Assembly: GCF_000719335.1 (NCBI RefSeq)
Contig: NZ_JOGB01000037.1
Span: 1-64,000 of the forward strand
Direction of reading: 5' to 3'
From: Streptomyces sp. NRRL S-87
Lineage (GTDB): Bacteria; Actinomycetota; Actinomycetes; Streptomycetales; Streptomycetaceae
DNA length: 64,000 bases
In this document: piece after piece, positions 7,625-16,551 of the stretch
Layout: the number at the start of each line of letters is the position of its first letter
Position numbering within the stretch: the stretch's first letter is position 1
Notes under the pieces: generated by a model
Seen by the model: only the letters and a program-made list of their open reading frames with translations
Database searches by the model: none
What the model was told of the DNA's origin: nothing
Made by a program: the position numbers and the translations under genes

Positions 7625-10084
7625 ATGTCCCAGCGAAGGCGCGGCTCCTTGGCGTTCCTGACCTCGGGCGTCCTCGCTCTGCCCCTCCTGGCAGGCTGCA
7701 GCGCCTCCGACGGCGGCGGCCCGGCCGCGTCCCCGCCGGACATCCAGGCCACCGTCCGGGACCTGGTCGCGGACGGTGGGGTGATGCGGTGGGCGGTGGA
7801 CTCCCTGCCGGACACCCTCAACGCCTACCAGGCCGACGCGGACGCCACGACCGGCCGGATCGCGGGCGCGGTGCTGCCCGCCCTCTTCACCCTCGACGAC
7901 CGCGGCCGGCCCGTGGCCAATCCGGACTACCTGGAGAAGGCCGAGGTCACGGGGCGCGAGCCCAAGCAGGTCGTGGTCTACAAGCTGAACCAGCAGGCCG
8001 TGTGGAGCGACGGGCGGGAGATCGGCGCGGCCGACTTCGTGTCCCAGTGGCGGGCCCTGAGCGGCCGCGACTCCGCCTTCTGGACCGCCCGCAACGCCGG
8101 CTACGACCGCATCGAGAAGATCGAGCGCGGGGCGAACGACCTGGAGGTCAAGGTCACCTTCGCCAAGCCGTACGCGGACTGGCGGTCGCTGTTCTCCCCG
8201 CTCTACCCCAAGCAGGTCACCGGCACGCCGGACGCCTTCAACGAGGGCGCCCGCGGCGCGCTCAAGGTCACCGCGGGCCCCTTCACCCTCGGCGCGGTCG
8301 ACAAGGGCGCCCGTACGGTCACGCTGTCCCGCAACCCGCGCTGGTGGGGCAAGCCGGCCAAGCTCGACACCCTCGTGCTCACCGCCGTGCCGCGGGCGGA
8401 GCGGGCGGCCGCGCTGGCCGCCGGGAAGCTGGACATCGCCGAGATCGACCGGGCCACGGCCGAGCGGATCACGCTCGCCGTCGGGGACGCCCCCGGCGGG
8501 GCGGCCGGCACGCCCGCGCACGGGTCCGGCGCCCGGACCACGACCGGGCAGGCCGCCCGCCCGTACGACGCCCAGCGGCGGGCGCTGGCCGGGTACCGGG
8601 TCCGGCGCTCCCTGGAGCCGGTCTGGACCCAGCTCGCCCTGAACGGCTCCACCGGCCCGCTCGCCGACGAGCGGGTGCGCCGGGCGGTGGCCCGCGCCCT
8701 GGACCGGCAGGACCTGGCCGACCTGGTGCTGCGGCCCCTCGGGCTGCCGGCGAAGCCGGTCGGCAGCCACCTGGCGCTGGCCGGGCAGCGTGCGTACGCC
8801 GACAACAGCGACGCGCTGGGCGGCCAGGACCCGAAGGCGGCCCAGGCGCTGCTGGCCGACGCGGGCTGGCGGCGCGGGGCCCCGCTGAGCGACCGGACGG
8901 ACGGGGCCCGGGCCGGCAGTCAGGCCACGGGGGAGGAGCGCGACAAGAAGGACGACGGGAAGACCGCGCGCGGCGACGGCACCGGCAACGACGGGCTGTA
9001 CATCGTCGGCGACGACAAGAACCCCGACGGCAAGAACCCCCAGGGCAAGAACCCCGGGGGCGGGGCCGCCGACGCGAAGCACCCGGCCCGCGCCGCCACC
9101 CAGTACCGCGTCTTCGGCGCCCCCGCCCTCGCCCACGGGGCCGGCCACGGCAGCGCGGCCGATCCGGGGCGCGCGGCCGTCCCGGAGGGCGGCTACCGGA
9201 GCCGGCCGGACGGCGAGGCCGTCGGCGCGGACACCGCCGGCGAGCTGCGGGGCGGCCCCGCCCTGATCGCCCCGGCCCCGCTGGCGGCCCTGCAGGGCGC
9301 CTCGCTCGTCGCCCAGGCCGAGGCGGCGGCCCAGGCGGACGCGGCCGGCGCCCGCGACGACGGCAAGAAGCGGGCCGAGGAGGAGCCGGCCGCCCCCGCG
9401 GACGGCAAGGACCCGGCGGCCGGGGCCCGCGCGGTGGGCGAGCCGCAGGCCGGCGCCTACGCCCCGCAGGGCACTCCGGCCCCGGCCCCCGCCAAGCAGG
9501 TCCGCACCTCGGGGAACCTGCTCGCCAAGGACGGCCGGACCCTCTCGCTGCGGTTCGTCCTGCCCTCGGGCCCGGGCTCGGAGCAGCTGCGGGCGGTGGG
9601 CGACCGGATCTCGCAGATGCTGCTGAAGATCGGCATCAGCACCGAGGTGACCAAGGTGGCGGACGACAGCTTCTTCAAGGACCACATCGCCTCCGGCCAG
9701 TACGACCTGGCCCTGTACTCGTGGCCCGCGACCGCCTTCCCCGCCACCGACGCCCGGCCGATCTTCGCCAAGCCGGAGCCGGCCGCGGACGGCTCGCTGC
9801 TGATCGAACAGAACTACACCCGGGTCGGCACCGACCACATCGACCAGCTGTTCGACCAGGCCCTGGGCGAGCTGGACGAGGACGAGGCCCGGGAGCTGAT
9901 GAAGAAGGCGGACGCCCGGATCTGGGCGGCCGCCGGTTCGATCCCGCTCTTCCAGCGGCCGGAGCTGGTCGCGGTCAAGGCGGGCGTGGTCAACGCCGGC
10001 GCCTTCGGCCTCGGCGCCCCGCACTACCAGGACATCGGCTGGAAGAAGGCCGGCGCGGCCGGCGCCCCGAAGAACAAGGGGTAG
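7625..10084 (+). CDS. ABC transporter solute-binding lipoprotein (SBP_bac_5 type) with large insert
   Basis: 819 residues from ATG with GGAGG 9 nt upstream. Signal peptide with lipobox LAGC (Cys25), so it is anchored to the outer face of the membrane. Residues ~50-420 and ~625-819 match the family-5 peptide/solute-binding fold (DTLNAYQADADATTGRI..., ADFVSQWRAL, NPRWWGKPAKLDTL, ALDRQDLADLVLRPLG, DLALYSWPATAFP). Between them, residues ~421-624 are an Ala/Gly/Asp/Lys-rich segment (for example DKNPDGKNPQGKNPGGG) not present in ordinary members, which are 500-600 aa. No permease genes adjoin, so it either pairs with the opp systems nearby or is an orphan. Terminator 10187-10217 lies downstream. 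Confidence 0.85.
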   Translation: MSQRRRGSLAFLTSGVLALPLLAGCSASDGGGPAASPPDIQATVRDLVADGGVMRWAVDSLPDTLNAYQADADATTGRIAGAVLPALFTLDDRGRPVANPDYLEKAEVTGREPKQVVVYKLNQQAVWSDGREIGAADFVSQWRALSGRDSAFWTARNAGYDRIEKIERGANDLEVKVTFAKPYADWRSLFSPLYPKQVTGTPDAFNEGARGALKVTAGPFTLGAVDKGARTVTLSRNPRWWGKPAKLDTLVLTAVPRAERAAALAAGKLDIAEIDRATAERITLAVGDAPGGAAGTPAHGSGARTTTGQAARPYDAQRRALAGYRVRRSLEPVWTQLALNGSTGPLADERVRRAVARALDRQDLADLVLRPLGLPAKPVGSHLALAGQRAYADNSDALGGQDPKAAQALLADAGWRRGAPLSDRTDGARAGSQATGEERDKKDDGKTARGDGTGNDGLYIVGDDKNPDGKNPQGKNPGGGAADAKHPARAATQYRVFGAPALAHGAGHGSAADPGRAAVPEGGYRSRPDGEAVGADTAGELRGGPALIAPAPLAALQGASLVAQAEAAAQADAAGARDDGKKRAEEEPAAPADGKDPAAGARAVGEPQAGAYAPQGTPAPAPAKQVRTSGNLLAKDGRTLSLRFVLPSGPGSEQLRAVGDRISQMLLKIGISTEVTKVADDSFFKDHIASGQYDLALYSWPATAFPATDARPIFAKPEPAADGSLLIEQNYTRVGTDHIDQLFDQALGELDEDEARELMKKADARIWAAAGSIPLFQRPELVAVKAGVVNAGAFGLGAPHYQDIGWKKAGAAGAPKNKG

Positions 10085-10499
10085 CGGCTCCGGGAACACC
10101 GGCCGCCCCGCCGGCGAAACCTGCGGGGCGGGCACCGGGAGATCCTGTGGAGACCGGGGTCCGCAACCTCAGAAGTGCCTCAATTTCCTTGCCCGCCGGC
10201 GCGCCCGGCGGGCAAGGTCGTACGCACCCGTTGACCCGGCCCCGCACCGTTCCACCCGGCCCTTGACCCGGCCCCGTGCCCCATCGCCCCGGCTCCGCCG
10301 GCCGCGTCCGGTCCCCACGACCGTACGGACTCGGCCACCCCCGAAAGCTCCTCCCTCCGGGCTCTTGACATACCCCCGGCATGCGCCCCGCGCTGCGCGA
10401 AGTACCATGGGGTAAGGCCGTGGCAGGTTTTCCGCCCGGCGGGCTCGCGTGCCGGACCGTACGCGACGCCAATCCACGATCCGGGAGAAGCGCCGAAGT
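10085..10499. other. 415-nt intergenic region before typA
   Basis: No gene seen. Contains a 9-bp hairpin (10103-10111/10123-10131) and a 13-bp terminator (10187-10217) for the upstream gene, then the typA leader. A TTGACA hexamer at 10365-10370 has no -10 at normal spacing; TACCAT at 10403-10408 is a possible -10 without a clear -35. Confidence 0.4.
10187..10217 (+). terminator. hairpin terminator after binding-protein gene
   Basis: Perfect 13-bp stem 10187-10199 (CCTTGCCCGCCGG) with 10205-10217 and a 5-nt loop, about 100 nt after the stop at 10084. Confidence 0.7.
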
Positions 10500-12404
10500 A
10501 TGCCCACGCGCCACGATATTCGTAACGTCGCCATCGTCGCCCACGTCGACCACGGCAAGACGACCATCGTCGACGCCATGCTCAAGCAGGCCGGCGCCTT
10601 CGCGGCCCACCAGCAGCTCGACGACCGCATGATGGACTCGAACGACCTGGAGCGTGAGAAGGGCATCACGATCCTCGCCAAGAACACGGCGGTGAAGTAC
10701 CACCCCAAGGACGGCGGGGCCCCGATCACGATCAACATCATCGACACCCCCGGCCACGCCGACTTCGGTGGCGAGGTCGAGCGCGGTCTGTCGATGGTCG
10801 ACGCCGTCGTCCTCCTGGTGGACGCCTCCGAGGGTCCGCTGCCGCAGACCCGCTTCGTGCTCCGCAAGGCGCTCCAGGCCCGGATGCCCGTCATCCTCTG
10901 CATCAACAAGACGGACCGCCCGGACTCCCGGATCGACGAGGTCGTCAACGAGACGTACGACCTCTTCCTGGACCTGGACGCCGACGAGGACCAGATCGAG
11001 TTCCCGATCGTCTACGCCTGCGGCCGCGACGGCATCGCCTCGCTGACCAAGCCGGAGGACGGCACCGTCCCGGCGGACTCCACCAACCTGGAGCCGTTCT
11101 TCTCCACGATCCTGGAGCACGTCCCGGCCCCGACGTACGAGGAGGACGCGCCGCTCCAGGCCCACGTCACCAACCTCGACGCCGACAACTTCCTCGGCCG
11201 CATCGCGCTGCTCCGCGTCGAGCAGGGCGAGCTGCGCAAGGGCCAGACGGTCGCGTGGATCAAGCGCGACGGCACGATCTCGAACGTCCGCATCACCGAG
11301 CTGATGATGACCGAGGCGCTCACCCGCAAGCCCGCCGAGGTCGCCGGCCCCGGTGACATCTGCGCCGTCGCCGGTATCCCCGACATCATGATCGGCGAGA
11401 CGCTGGCCGACCCGGAGAACCCGATCGCGCTGCCGCTGATCACGGTGGACGAGCCGGCCATCTCCATGGTCATCGGCACCAACACCTCCCCGCTGGTCGG
11501 CCGCGGCGGCAGCGGCAAGGGCGCGGACGCCAAGTCCGCCGTCAAGGACCGCAAGGTCACCGCCCGCCAGGTCAAGGACCGCCTGGACCGCGAGCTGATC
11601 GGTAACGTCTCCCTGCGCGTCCTGGACACCGAGCGCCCGGACGCCTGGGAGGTGCAGGGCCGCGGTGAGCTGGCGCTGGCCATCCTGGTCGAGCAGATGC
11701 GCCGCGAGGGCTTCGAGCTGACCATCGGCAAGCCCCAGGTCGTCACCAAGGAGGTCGACGGCAAGACCCACGAGCCCGTCGAGCGCATGACGATCGACGT
11801 GCCCGAGGAGCACATGGGTGCCGTCACCCAGCTCATGGGCGTCCGCAAGGGCCGCATGGACAACATGTCGAACCACGGCTCCGGCTGGGTCCGCATGGAG
11901 TTCGTCGTCCCGTCCCGCGGCCTGATCGGCTTCCGTACGGAGTTCCTGACGCAGACCCGCGGCACCGGCATCGCGCACTCGATCCACGAGGGCCACGAGC
12001 CGTGGTTCGGCCCGCTGCAGACCCGCAACAACGGCTCCCTGGTCGCCGACCGCGCCGGTGCGGTCACCGCGTTCGCGATGACCAACCTGCAGGAGCGCGG
12101 CGTGCTGTTCACCGACCCCGGCACCGAGGTGTACGAGGGCATGATCGTCGGCGAGAACTCCCGCTCCGACGACATGGACGTGAACATCACCAAGGAGAAG
12201 AAGCTCACCAACATGCGCTCCGCCTCCGCCGACTCCTTCGAGGCGATCGTCCCGCCGCGCAAGCTCTCCCTGGAGCAGTCCCTGGAGTTCTGCCGCGACG
12301 ACGAGTGCGTCGAGGTGACCCCGGAGGCCGTGCGCATCCGCAAGGTCGTCCTGGACCAGAAGGAGCGCTCGCGCACCGCGTCGCGCGCCAAGGCCGCCAA
12401 GTAG
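10500..12404 (+). CDS. typA: ribosome-associated GTPase TypA/BipA
   Basis: 634 residues, the usual length. A translational GTPase of the EF-G family that binds the ribosome and supports assembly of the 50S subunit and stress or cold growth. G1 is AHVDHGKTT (14-22), G3 DTPGHADFGGEV, G4 NKTDR. Downstream come the EF-Tu domain 2-like barrel, the EF-G domain III/V-like parts (VSLRVLDTERPDAWEVQGRG) and the TypA-specific C-terminus (RGLIGFRTEFLTQTRGTGI, LEQSLEFCRDDECVEVTPE). The ATG at 10500 has GGGAGAAG upstream; an in-frame GTG 51 nt earlier lacks conserved sequence. Codon use is strongly biased to C, suggesting high expression. Terminator at 12520-12555. Confidence 0.95.
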   Translation: MPTRHDIRNVAIVAHVDHGKTTIVDAMLKQAGAFAAHQQLDDRMMDSNDLEREKGITILAKNTAVKYHPKDGGAPITINIIDTPGHADFGGEVERGLSMVDAVVLLVDASEGPLPQTRFVLRKALQARMPVILCINKTDRPDSRIDEVVNETYDLFLDLDADEDQIEFPIVYACGRDGIASLTKPEDGTVPADSTNLEPFFSTILEHVPAPTYEEDAPLQAHVTNLDADNFLGRIALLRVEQGELRKGQTVAWIKRDGTISNVRITELMMTEALTRKPAEVAGPGDICAVAGIPDIMIGETLADPENPIALPLITVDEPAISMVIGTNTSPLVGRGGSGKGADAKSAVKDRKVTARQVKDRLDRELIGNVSLRVLDTERPDAWEVQGRGELALAILVEQMRREGFELTIGKPQVVTKEVDGKTHEPVERMTIDVPEEHMGAVTQLMGVRKGRMDNMSNHGSGWVRMEFVVPSRGLIGFRTEFLTQTRGTGIAHSIHEGHEPWFGPLQTRNNGSLVADRAGAVTAFAMTNLQERGVLFTDPGTEVYEGMIVGENSRSDDMDVNITKEKKLTNMRSASADSFEAIVPPRKLSLEQSLEFCRDDECVEVTPEAVRIRKVVLDQKERSRTASRAKAAK

Positions 12405-12519
12405 GGCGTACGGCCGCCGAGTAGTAAGCAGAGTCACAAGGCCTGGTAAAAGAGGCCGCACCGCACTGGCCGCCGGAGTGTGCCGTGGCGCACACTGCGG
12501 CAGGCGCGACGGATGACAA

Positions 12520-12555
12520 CAGCCCGGCCCCCACGGACTCGTGGGGGCCGGGCTG
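12520..12555 (+). terminator. typA terminator
   Basis: Perfect 15-bp stem (12520-12534 with 12541-12555), loop GGACTC, 115 nt after the typA stop. Confidence 0.85.
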
Positions 12556-12740
12556 TGTGCGTTGTCCGACGGTTTGTCAACCGGATTGTTGCACTCCGGT
12601 GTCCGGATTCCGACCGTCACACTCCGGAACGTGCGCTAACAGTCCGTTTCGCACGTGTCTGTCTGTGCTCCCTTTGTCCGTATTTCGGGTTTTGAGAGCT
12701 GTTGATGTTGTGAAAACGAGACCCTTTAAGTGTGGTTAAC

Positions 12741-12754
12741 GGACAGTGCTGTCC
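12741..12754. promoter_or_regulatory. palindrome upstream of opp1
   Basis: GGACAG-TG-CTGTCC, 6-bp arms with a 2-nt centre, about 160 nt before the opp1 binding-protein start. Possible operator or leader element; no partner regulator is identifiable here. Confidence 0.3.
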
Positions 12755-12911
12755 TTGAGGATGTCTGCATTGAGCTCGGGTCAATGGGTCACGCGCTGTG
12801 GGGAGCGCCGACTCACGAGCACACTCGGGGCACTGTCTCGCAGCCGTCAGGGGTGTCGGCTGCTTACTTGTGTCCCTCATGTTGATCAGTGGACTCATGA
12901 GGAGGAATCCC

Positions 12912-14543
12912 ATGCGCGGTGCCAAGAGCGCCAAGCTGGTAACGGGCGCGATCGTCGTCGCCCTGGCGGCCACGGCCTGTGGTGGCAACGACGGCAAGAC
13001 CGGCTCGGCCAAGGGTGCCGTTGACCCGAAGGGTGTCTGGAGCTACCAGAGCTCCGAGCCGCAGAACCCGCTGCAGCCCGCCAACGCCATGGAGGTCGGT
13101 GGCGGCCGCATCATCAAGAACCTGTTCCGCGGTCTCCTGGACTACGACCCGGCCACGGGCAAGCTGCGCAACCAGATGGCCGAGAAGATCGAGACCACTG
13201 ACGCCCAGCACTACAAGGTCACCCTGAAGTCGGGCTGGACCTTCCACGACGGCACCCCGGTCACCGCCGCGTCCTTCGTGGACAGCTGGAACTGGTCCGC
13301 CGCGACCAAGAACAACCAGATCAACTCGAACTGGTTCGCCGACATCGCCGGTTACACCGACGTGCACCCGGAGAAGGGCGCCGCGAAGACCGACAAGATG
13401 TCCGGTCTGAAGGTCGTCTCGGACACCGAGTTCACCATCGACCTGGTCCAGCCGGTCTCCTACTTCCAGTACAAGCTCGGCTACACGGCCTTCTCGCCGC
13501 TGCCGAAGGCGTTCTTCGGTGACCCGAAGAAGTACGGCCAGGCCCCCATCGGCAACGGCCCGTACAAGTTCGTCAGCTGGGAGCACAACAAGGCCGTCAC
13601 GCTGGCCGCGTACGACGGTTACAAGGGCGACGACAAGCCGAAGAACGGCGGCATCGTCTTCAAGAACTACACCCAGGCCGAGGCCGCCTACAAGGAGGCC
13701 GTGTCCGACACCCTGGACGTCCTGGACCAGGTCAGCCCGACCAACCTGCTCAAGTACAAGTCGGACCTCGGTGACCGCGCCGTGGACCAGGCCATGGGTG
13801 GCATCACCTCCATCGCCTTCGCCATGTACAACAAGGACTGGCAGGGCGTGAACAAGGCCCAGGTCCGCAAGGGTCTGTCGATGGCGATCGACCGCGACAC
13901 GATCACCAAGACCGTGCTGCAGGGCTCCCGTCAGCCCGCCGACTCCTGGGTCGCCCCGGGTGTCGCCGGCTACAAGTCCGGCGCCTGCGGCGAGGCCTGC
14001 AAGTTCGACGCGGCCAAGGCCAAGGAGCTGATCAAGGCCGGCGGCGGCGTCCCCGGCAACAAGATCACCATCCTGTACAACGCCGACGGTGGTCACAAGG
14101 AGTGGGTGGACGCGGTCTGCAACTCCATCCGTCAGTCCACGGGCGTCGAGTGCGTCGGTGACCCGAAGGCCGACTTCAAGACGGCCCGCGACATCATCGA
14201 CGGCCACAAGGTCAAGAGCATCATGCGCTCGGCCTGGCAGCAGGACTACCCGCTGAACGCCAACTTCCTCCGTGACATCTACGGCACCGGCGCTTCCGCG
14301 AACGACTCGCTGTACTCCTCCCCCGAGTTCGACAAGCTCACCAAGGAGGCCGACAAGGCCACCTCGGTCGACAAGACCACCGAGCTGTACCAGCAGGCCG
14401 AGGCCGTCCTCGCGAAGGACATGCCCTCCATCCCGCTCTGGTACTACAAGACGAACGCGGGCTGGTCGAACAACGTCCAGAACGTGACGTACGACTCCTT
14501 CGGCGACCCGGTGTTCACCCAGGTCGAGGTCAAGAAGAAGTAA
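12912..14543 (+). CDS. opp1 oligopeptide-binding lipoprotein
   Basis: 543 residues from ATG with GAGGAGGAA 7 nt upstream; an earlier in-frame start is possible but lacks an RBS. Lipoprotein signal with Cys23 (ALAATAC). Family-5 binding protein: NPLQPANAMEVGGGRIIKNL, GWTFHDGTPVTAASFVDSWN, APIGNGPYKF, KGLSMAIDRDTI. It should capture peptides for the permease encoded next (14677 onward). The same gene order and a paralogous sequence occur in opp2 (23822-25444), for example the shared MRGA N-terminus and ALAATACGG. A strong hairpin separates it from the permease genes, as expected where the binding protein is made in excess. Confidence 0.92.
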   Translation: MRGAKSAKLVTGAIVVALAATACGGNDGKTGSAKGAVDPKGVWSYQSSEPQNPLQPANAMEVGGGRIIKNLFRGLLDYDPATGKLRNQMAEKIETTDAQHYKVTLKSGWTFHDGTPVTAASFVDSWNWSAATKNNQINSNWFADIAGYTDVHPEKGAAKTDKMSGLKVVSDTEFTIDLVQPVSYFQYKLGYTAFSPLPKAFFGDPKKYGQAPIGNGPYKFVSWEHNKAVTLAAYDGYKGDDKPKNGGIVFKNYTQAEAAYKEAVSDTLDVLDQVSPTNLLKYKSDLGDRAVDQAMGGITSIAFAMYNKDWQGVNKAQVRKGLSMAIDRDTITKTVLQGSRQPADSWVAPGVAGYKSGACGEACKFDAAKAKELIKAGGGVPGNKITILYNADGGHKEWVDAVCNSIRQSTGVECVGDPKADFKTARDIIDGHKVKSIMRSAWQQDYPLNANFLRDIYGTGASANDSLYSSPEFDKLTKEADKATSVDKTTELYQQAEAVLAKDMPSIPLWYYKTNAGWSNNVQNVTYDSFGDPVFTQVEVKKK

Positions 14544-14605
14544 CTGGTCGGCAACCGGCCCACCCCTCACGCTCCGCGAACCGCGGAGCAGGCAGTTTGA
14601 CGACA

Positions 14606-14647
14606 CGGCCGGACGCTCCCCCCGACTCTGGGGGAGCGGTCCGGCCG
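14606..14647 (+). promoter_or_regulatory. intercistronic hairpin between opp1 binding protein and permease
   Basis: Stem of 17 bp with one bulged G (14606-14622 with 14630-14647), 7-nt loop. Placed between binding-protein and permease genes, it could act as a partial terminator or 3' mRNA stabiliser giving excess binding protein. Equivalent hairpins occur in opp2 and in the third system. Confidence 0.65.
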
Positions 14648-14676
14648 CTGTCGCGCCGACCACCAATGGAGGCACC

Positions 14677-15603
14677 ATGGGGCGCTATGTCGCGAGGCGA
14701 CTGCTCCAGATGATCCCGGTATTCCTCGGGACCACTTTGCTCATCTTCCTGATGGTGTACGCCCTCCCGGGCGACCCCGTCCGAGCCATGTGGGGCGACA
14801 AGGCGGCAGACCCCGCCCAGCTCGCGTCCATCAAGCACGAACTGGGCCTGGACCAGCCGCTGTGGAAGCAGTACCTGGACTACATCACCAACCTCGTCCA
14901 GTTCGATTTCGGCAAGACGATGTCCGGCCGCCAGGTCACGGACGTGATGGGTGAGGCCCTCCCCGTCACCGTCCGCCTCGCCCTGCTGGCCTTCAGCATC
15001 GAGCTCGTCCTGGGCATCCTGCTCGGCGTTCTCGCTGGTCTGCGCCGCAACAAGATCATGGACAAGCTCGTCCTGGTCGTCACCCTGCTGGTGATCTCCA
15101 TGCCGATCTTCGTTCTCGCGTACATCCTCCAGGCGGTCTTCTCCGACACCCTGGGCTGGGTCACCCCGACCGTCCAGGACTCGATGGACCTGCAGCAGCT
15201 GATGCTGCCGGCCATCGTGCTGGGCTCGCTGTCCCTGGCGTACGTCGCCCGTCTGACGCGGACGTCGATCGTCGAGAACATGCGCTCGGACTACATCCGC
15301 ACCGCGGTGGCCAAGGGCCTGCCCCGCCGCCGGATCATCGGCCGCCACCTGCTGCGCAACTCGATGATCCCCGTGGTCACCTTCCTCGGTACCGACCTGG
15401 GCGCCCTCATGGGCGGCGCCATCGTCACCGAGGGCATCTTCAACGTGCAGGGCGTGGGCAACGCGCTCTACCGCGCGATCAACGGCAAGGAGGGTGCGAC
15501 GGTGGTCGGTTTCGTGACCGTGCTCGTCGTCGTCTACCTGCTCTCCAGCCTGATCGTCGACCTGCTCTACGCCGTCCTGGACCCGAGGATCCGGTATGCC
15601 TGA
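14677..15603 (+). CDS. opp1 peptide ABC permease, OppB/DppB type
   Basis: 308 residues, ATG with GGAGG 8 nt upstream. Six membrane helices; the first begins at residue 8 (RRLLQMIPVFLGTTLLIFLMVY) as in all OppB/DppB proteins. The EAA loop that docks the ATPase is in RTAVAKGLPRRRIIGRHLLRN (about 209-229). Ends DLLYAVLDPRIRYA. Overlaps the next permease gene by 8 nt, so translation is coupled. Closest relative in the window is the opp2 protein at 22802-23725. Confidence 0.93.
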   Translation: MGRYVARRLLQMIPVFLGTTLLIFLMVYALPGDPVRAMWGDKAADPAQLASIKHELGLDQPLWKQYLDYITNLVQFDFGKTMSGRQVTDVMGEALPVTVRLALLAFSIELVLGILLGVLAGLRRNKIMDKLVLVVTLLVISMPIFVLAYILQAVFSDTLGWVTPTVQDSMDLQQLMLPAIVLGSLSLAYVARLTRTSIVENMRSDYIRTAVAKGLPRRRIIGRHLLRNSMIPVVTFLGTDLGALMGGAIVTEGIFNVQGVGNALYRAINGKEGATVVGFVTVLVVVYLLSSLIVDLLYAVLDPRIRYA

Positions 15604-16540
15604 CACCATCCAGACGGCCGAGGCCGTGACCGAGCAGACCGCTGCCGCCGCCGCGGCGCCGGCCAAGAAGGACGACAAGGCCCGCAGCCTCTGGTCGGAC
15701 GCGTGGGGCGACCTGCGCCGCCGCCCGGTCTTCGTCCTCTCGCTCGCGCTGATCGTCCTGCTCATCGCCATCGCCATCGCGCCCGGCCTGTTCACCTCGG
15801 TGGACCCGCGCGCCGGCGACCTGCGCAACCACTACCTGTCGACCCCGAACTGGGGCCACCTGTTCCAGCCCGACTGGTTCGGTTACGACGGCCAGGGCCG
15901 CTCGATCTACGCCCGTATGCTCTACGGCGCCCGCGCCTCGATCACCGTCGGCATCACCGTCACCGGCGCGGTCACGATCATCGGTGGCATCACCGGTCTG
16001 ATCGCCGGCTACTTCGGCGGCTGGGTCGACACCGTCGTCTCCCGCATCACCGACATCTTCTTCGGCATCCCGCTGCTGCTGGGCTCGCTGATCGTTCTGA
16101 ACGCCTTCGCGGAGCGCACCATCTGGACCGTGGTCTTCGCGATGACGTTCCTCGGCTGGACCCAGATGACCCGCGTCATGCGCGGTGCGGTGATCATCGC
16201 CAAGGAGGCGGACTACGTCACCGCCGCCCGGGCGCTGGGCGCCGGCACCTGGCGGATCATGCTCCGCCACATCGTGCCGAACGCCATCGCGCCCGTGATC
16301 GTCGTCGCGACCATCGCGCTCGGCGGCTACATCGGCGCCGAGGCGACCCTGAGCTACCTGGGCATCGGCCTGCAGGACCCGACCATCAGCTGGGGCATCG
16401 ACATCTCGTCGGCCCAGCAGGTGATCCGCACGGCCCCGCACGTGCTGTTCTTCCCCGCAGGCATGCTGAGCCTCACCGTGCTGGCGTTCATCATGCTCGG
16501 CGACGCGGTGCGCGACGCCCTCGACCCCAAGCTGCGCTGA
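15596..16540 (+). CDS. opp1 peptide ABC permease, OppC/DppC type
   Basis: 314 residues. An Ala/Lys-rich cytoplasmic N-tail of ~30 residues precedes the OppC N-terminal motif SLWSDAWGDLRRRPVFVLSLALI. The extracellular/periplasmic loop has WFGYDGQGRSIYARMLYGAR, a typical DppC signature, and the EAA loop is EADYVTAARALGAGTWRIMLRHIVPN. Ends FIMLGDAVRDALDPKLR, as does its opp2 paralogue. Forms the transmembrane heterodimer with the preceding gene product. Confidence 0.93.
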   Translation: MPDTIQTAEAVTEQTAAAAAAPAKKDDKARSLWSDAWGDLRRRPVFVLSLALIVLLIAIAIAPGLFTSVDPRAGDLRNHYLSTPNWGHLFQPDWFGYDGQGRSIYARMLYGARASITVGITVTGAVTIIGGITGLIAGYFGGWVDTVVSRITDIFFGIPLLLGSLIVLNAFAERTIWTVVFAMTFLGWTQMTRVMRGAVIIAKEADYVTAARALGAGTWRIMLRHIVPNAIAPVIVVATIALGGYIGAEATLSYLGIGLQDPTISWGIDISSAQQVIRTAPHVLFFPAGMLSLTVLAFIMLGDAVRDALDPKLR

Positions 16541-16551
16541 GGAGGGCGTAC

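Larger units (their letters stand above)
12405..12911. other. 507-nt intergenic region between typA and opp1
   Basis: No gene. Holds the typA terminator (12520-12555) and the opp1 promoter region, which is noticeably AT-richer (12640-12740). The octamer CACTCCGG occurs twice (12592 and 12619 areas), and a palindrome sits at 12741-12754. I could not assign a -35/-10 pair with confidence. Confidence 0.5.

Noticed and set aside
10365..10370. TTGACA as a typA -35 element
   Set aside because: No TANNNT within 16-19 nt downstream; the nearest one (10403) is 32 nt away.
7580..12620. Long minus-strand open frames (851 and 876 codons) opposite the binding-protein gene and typA
   Set aside because: Antisense shadows of well-supported genes; composition typical of the reverse frame of GC-rich coding DNA.
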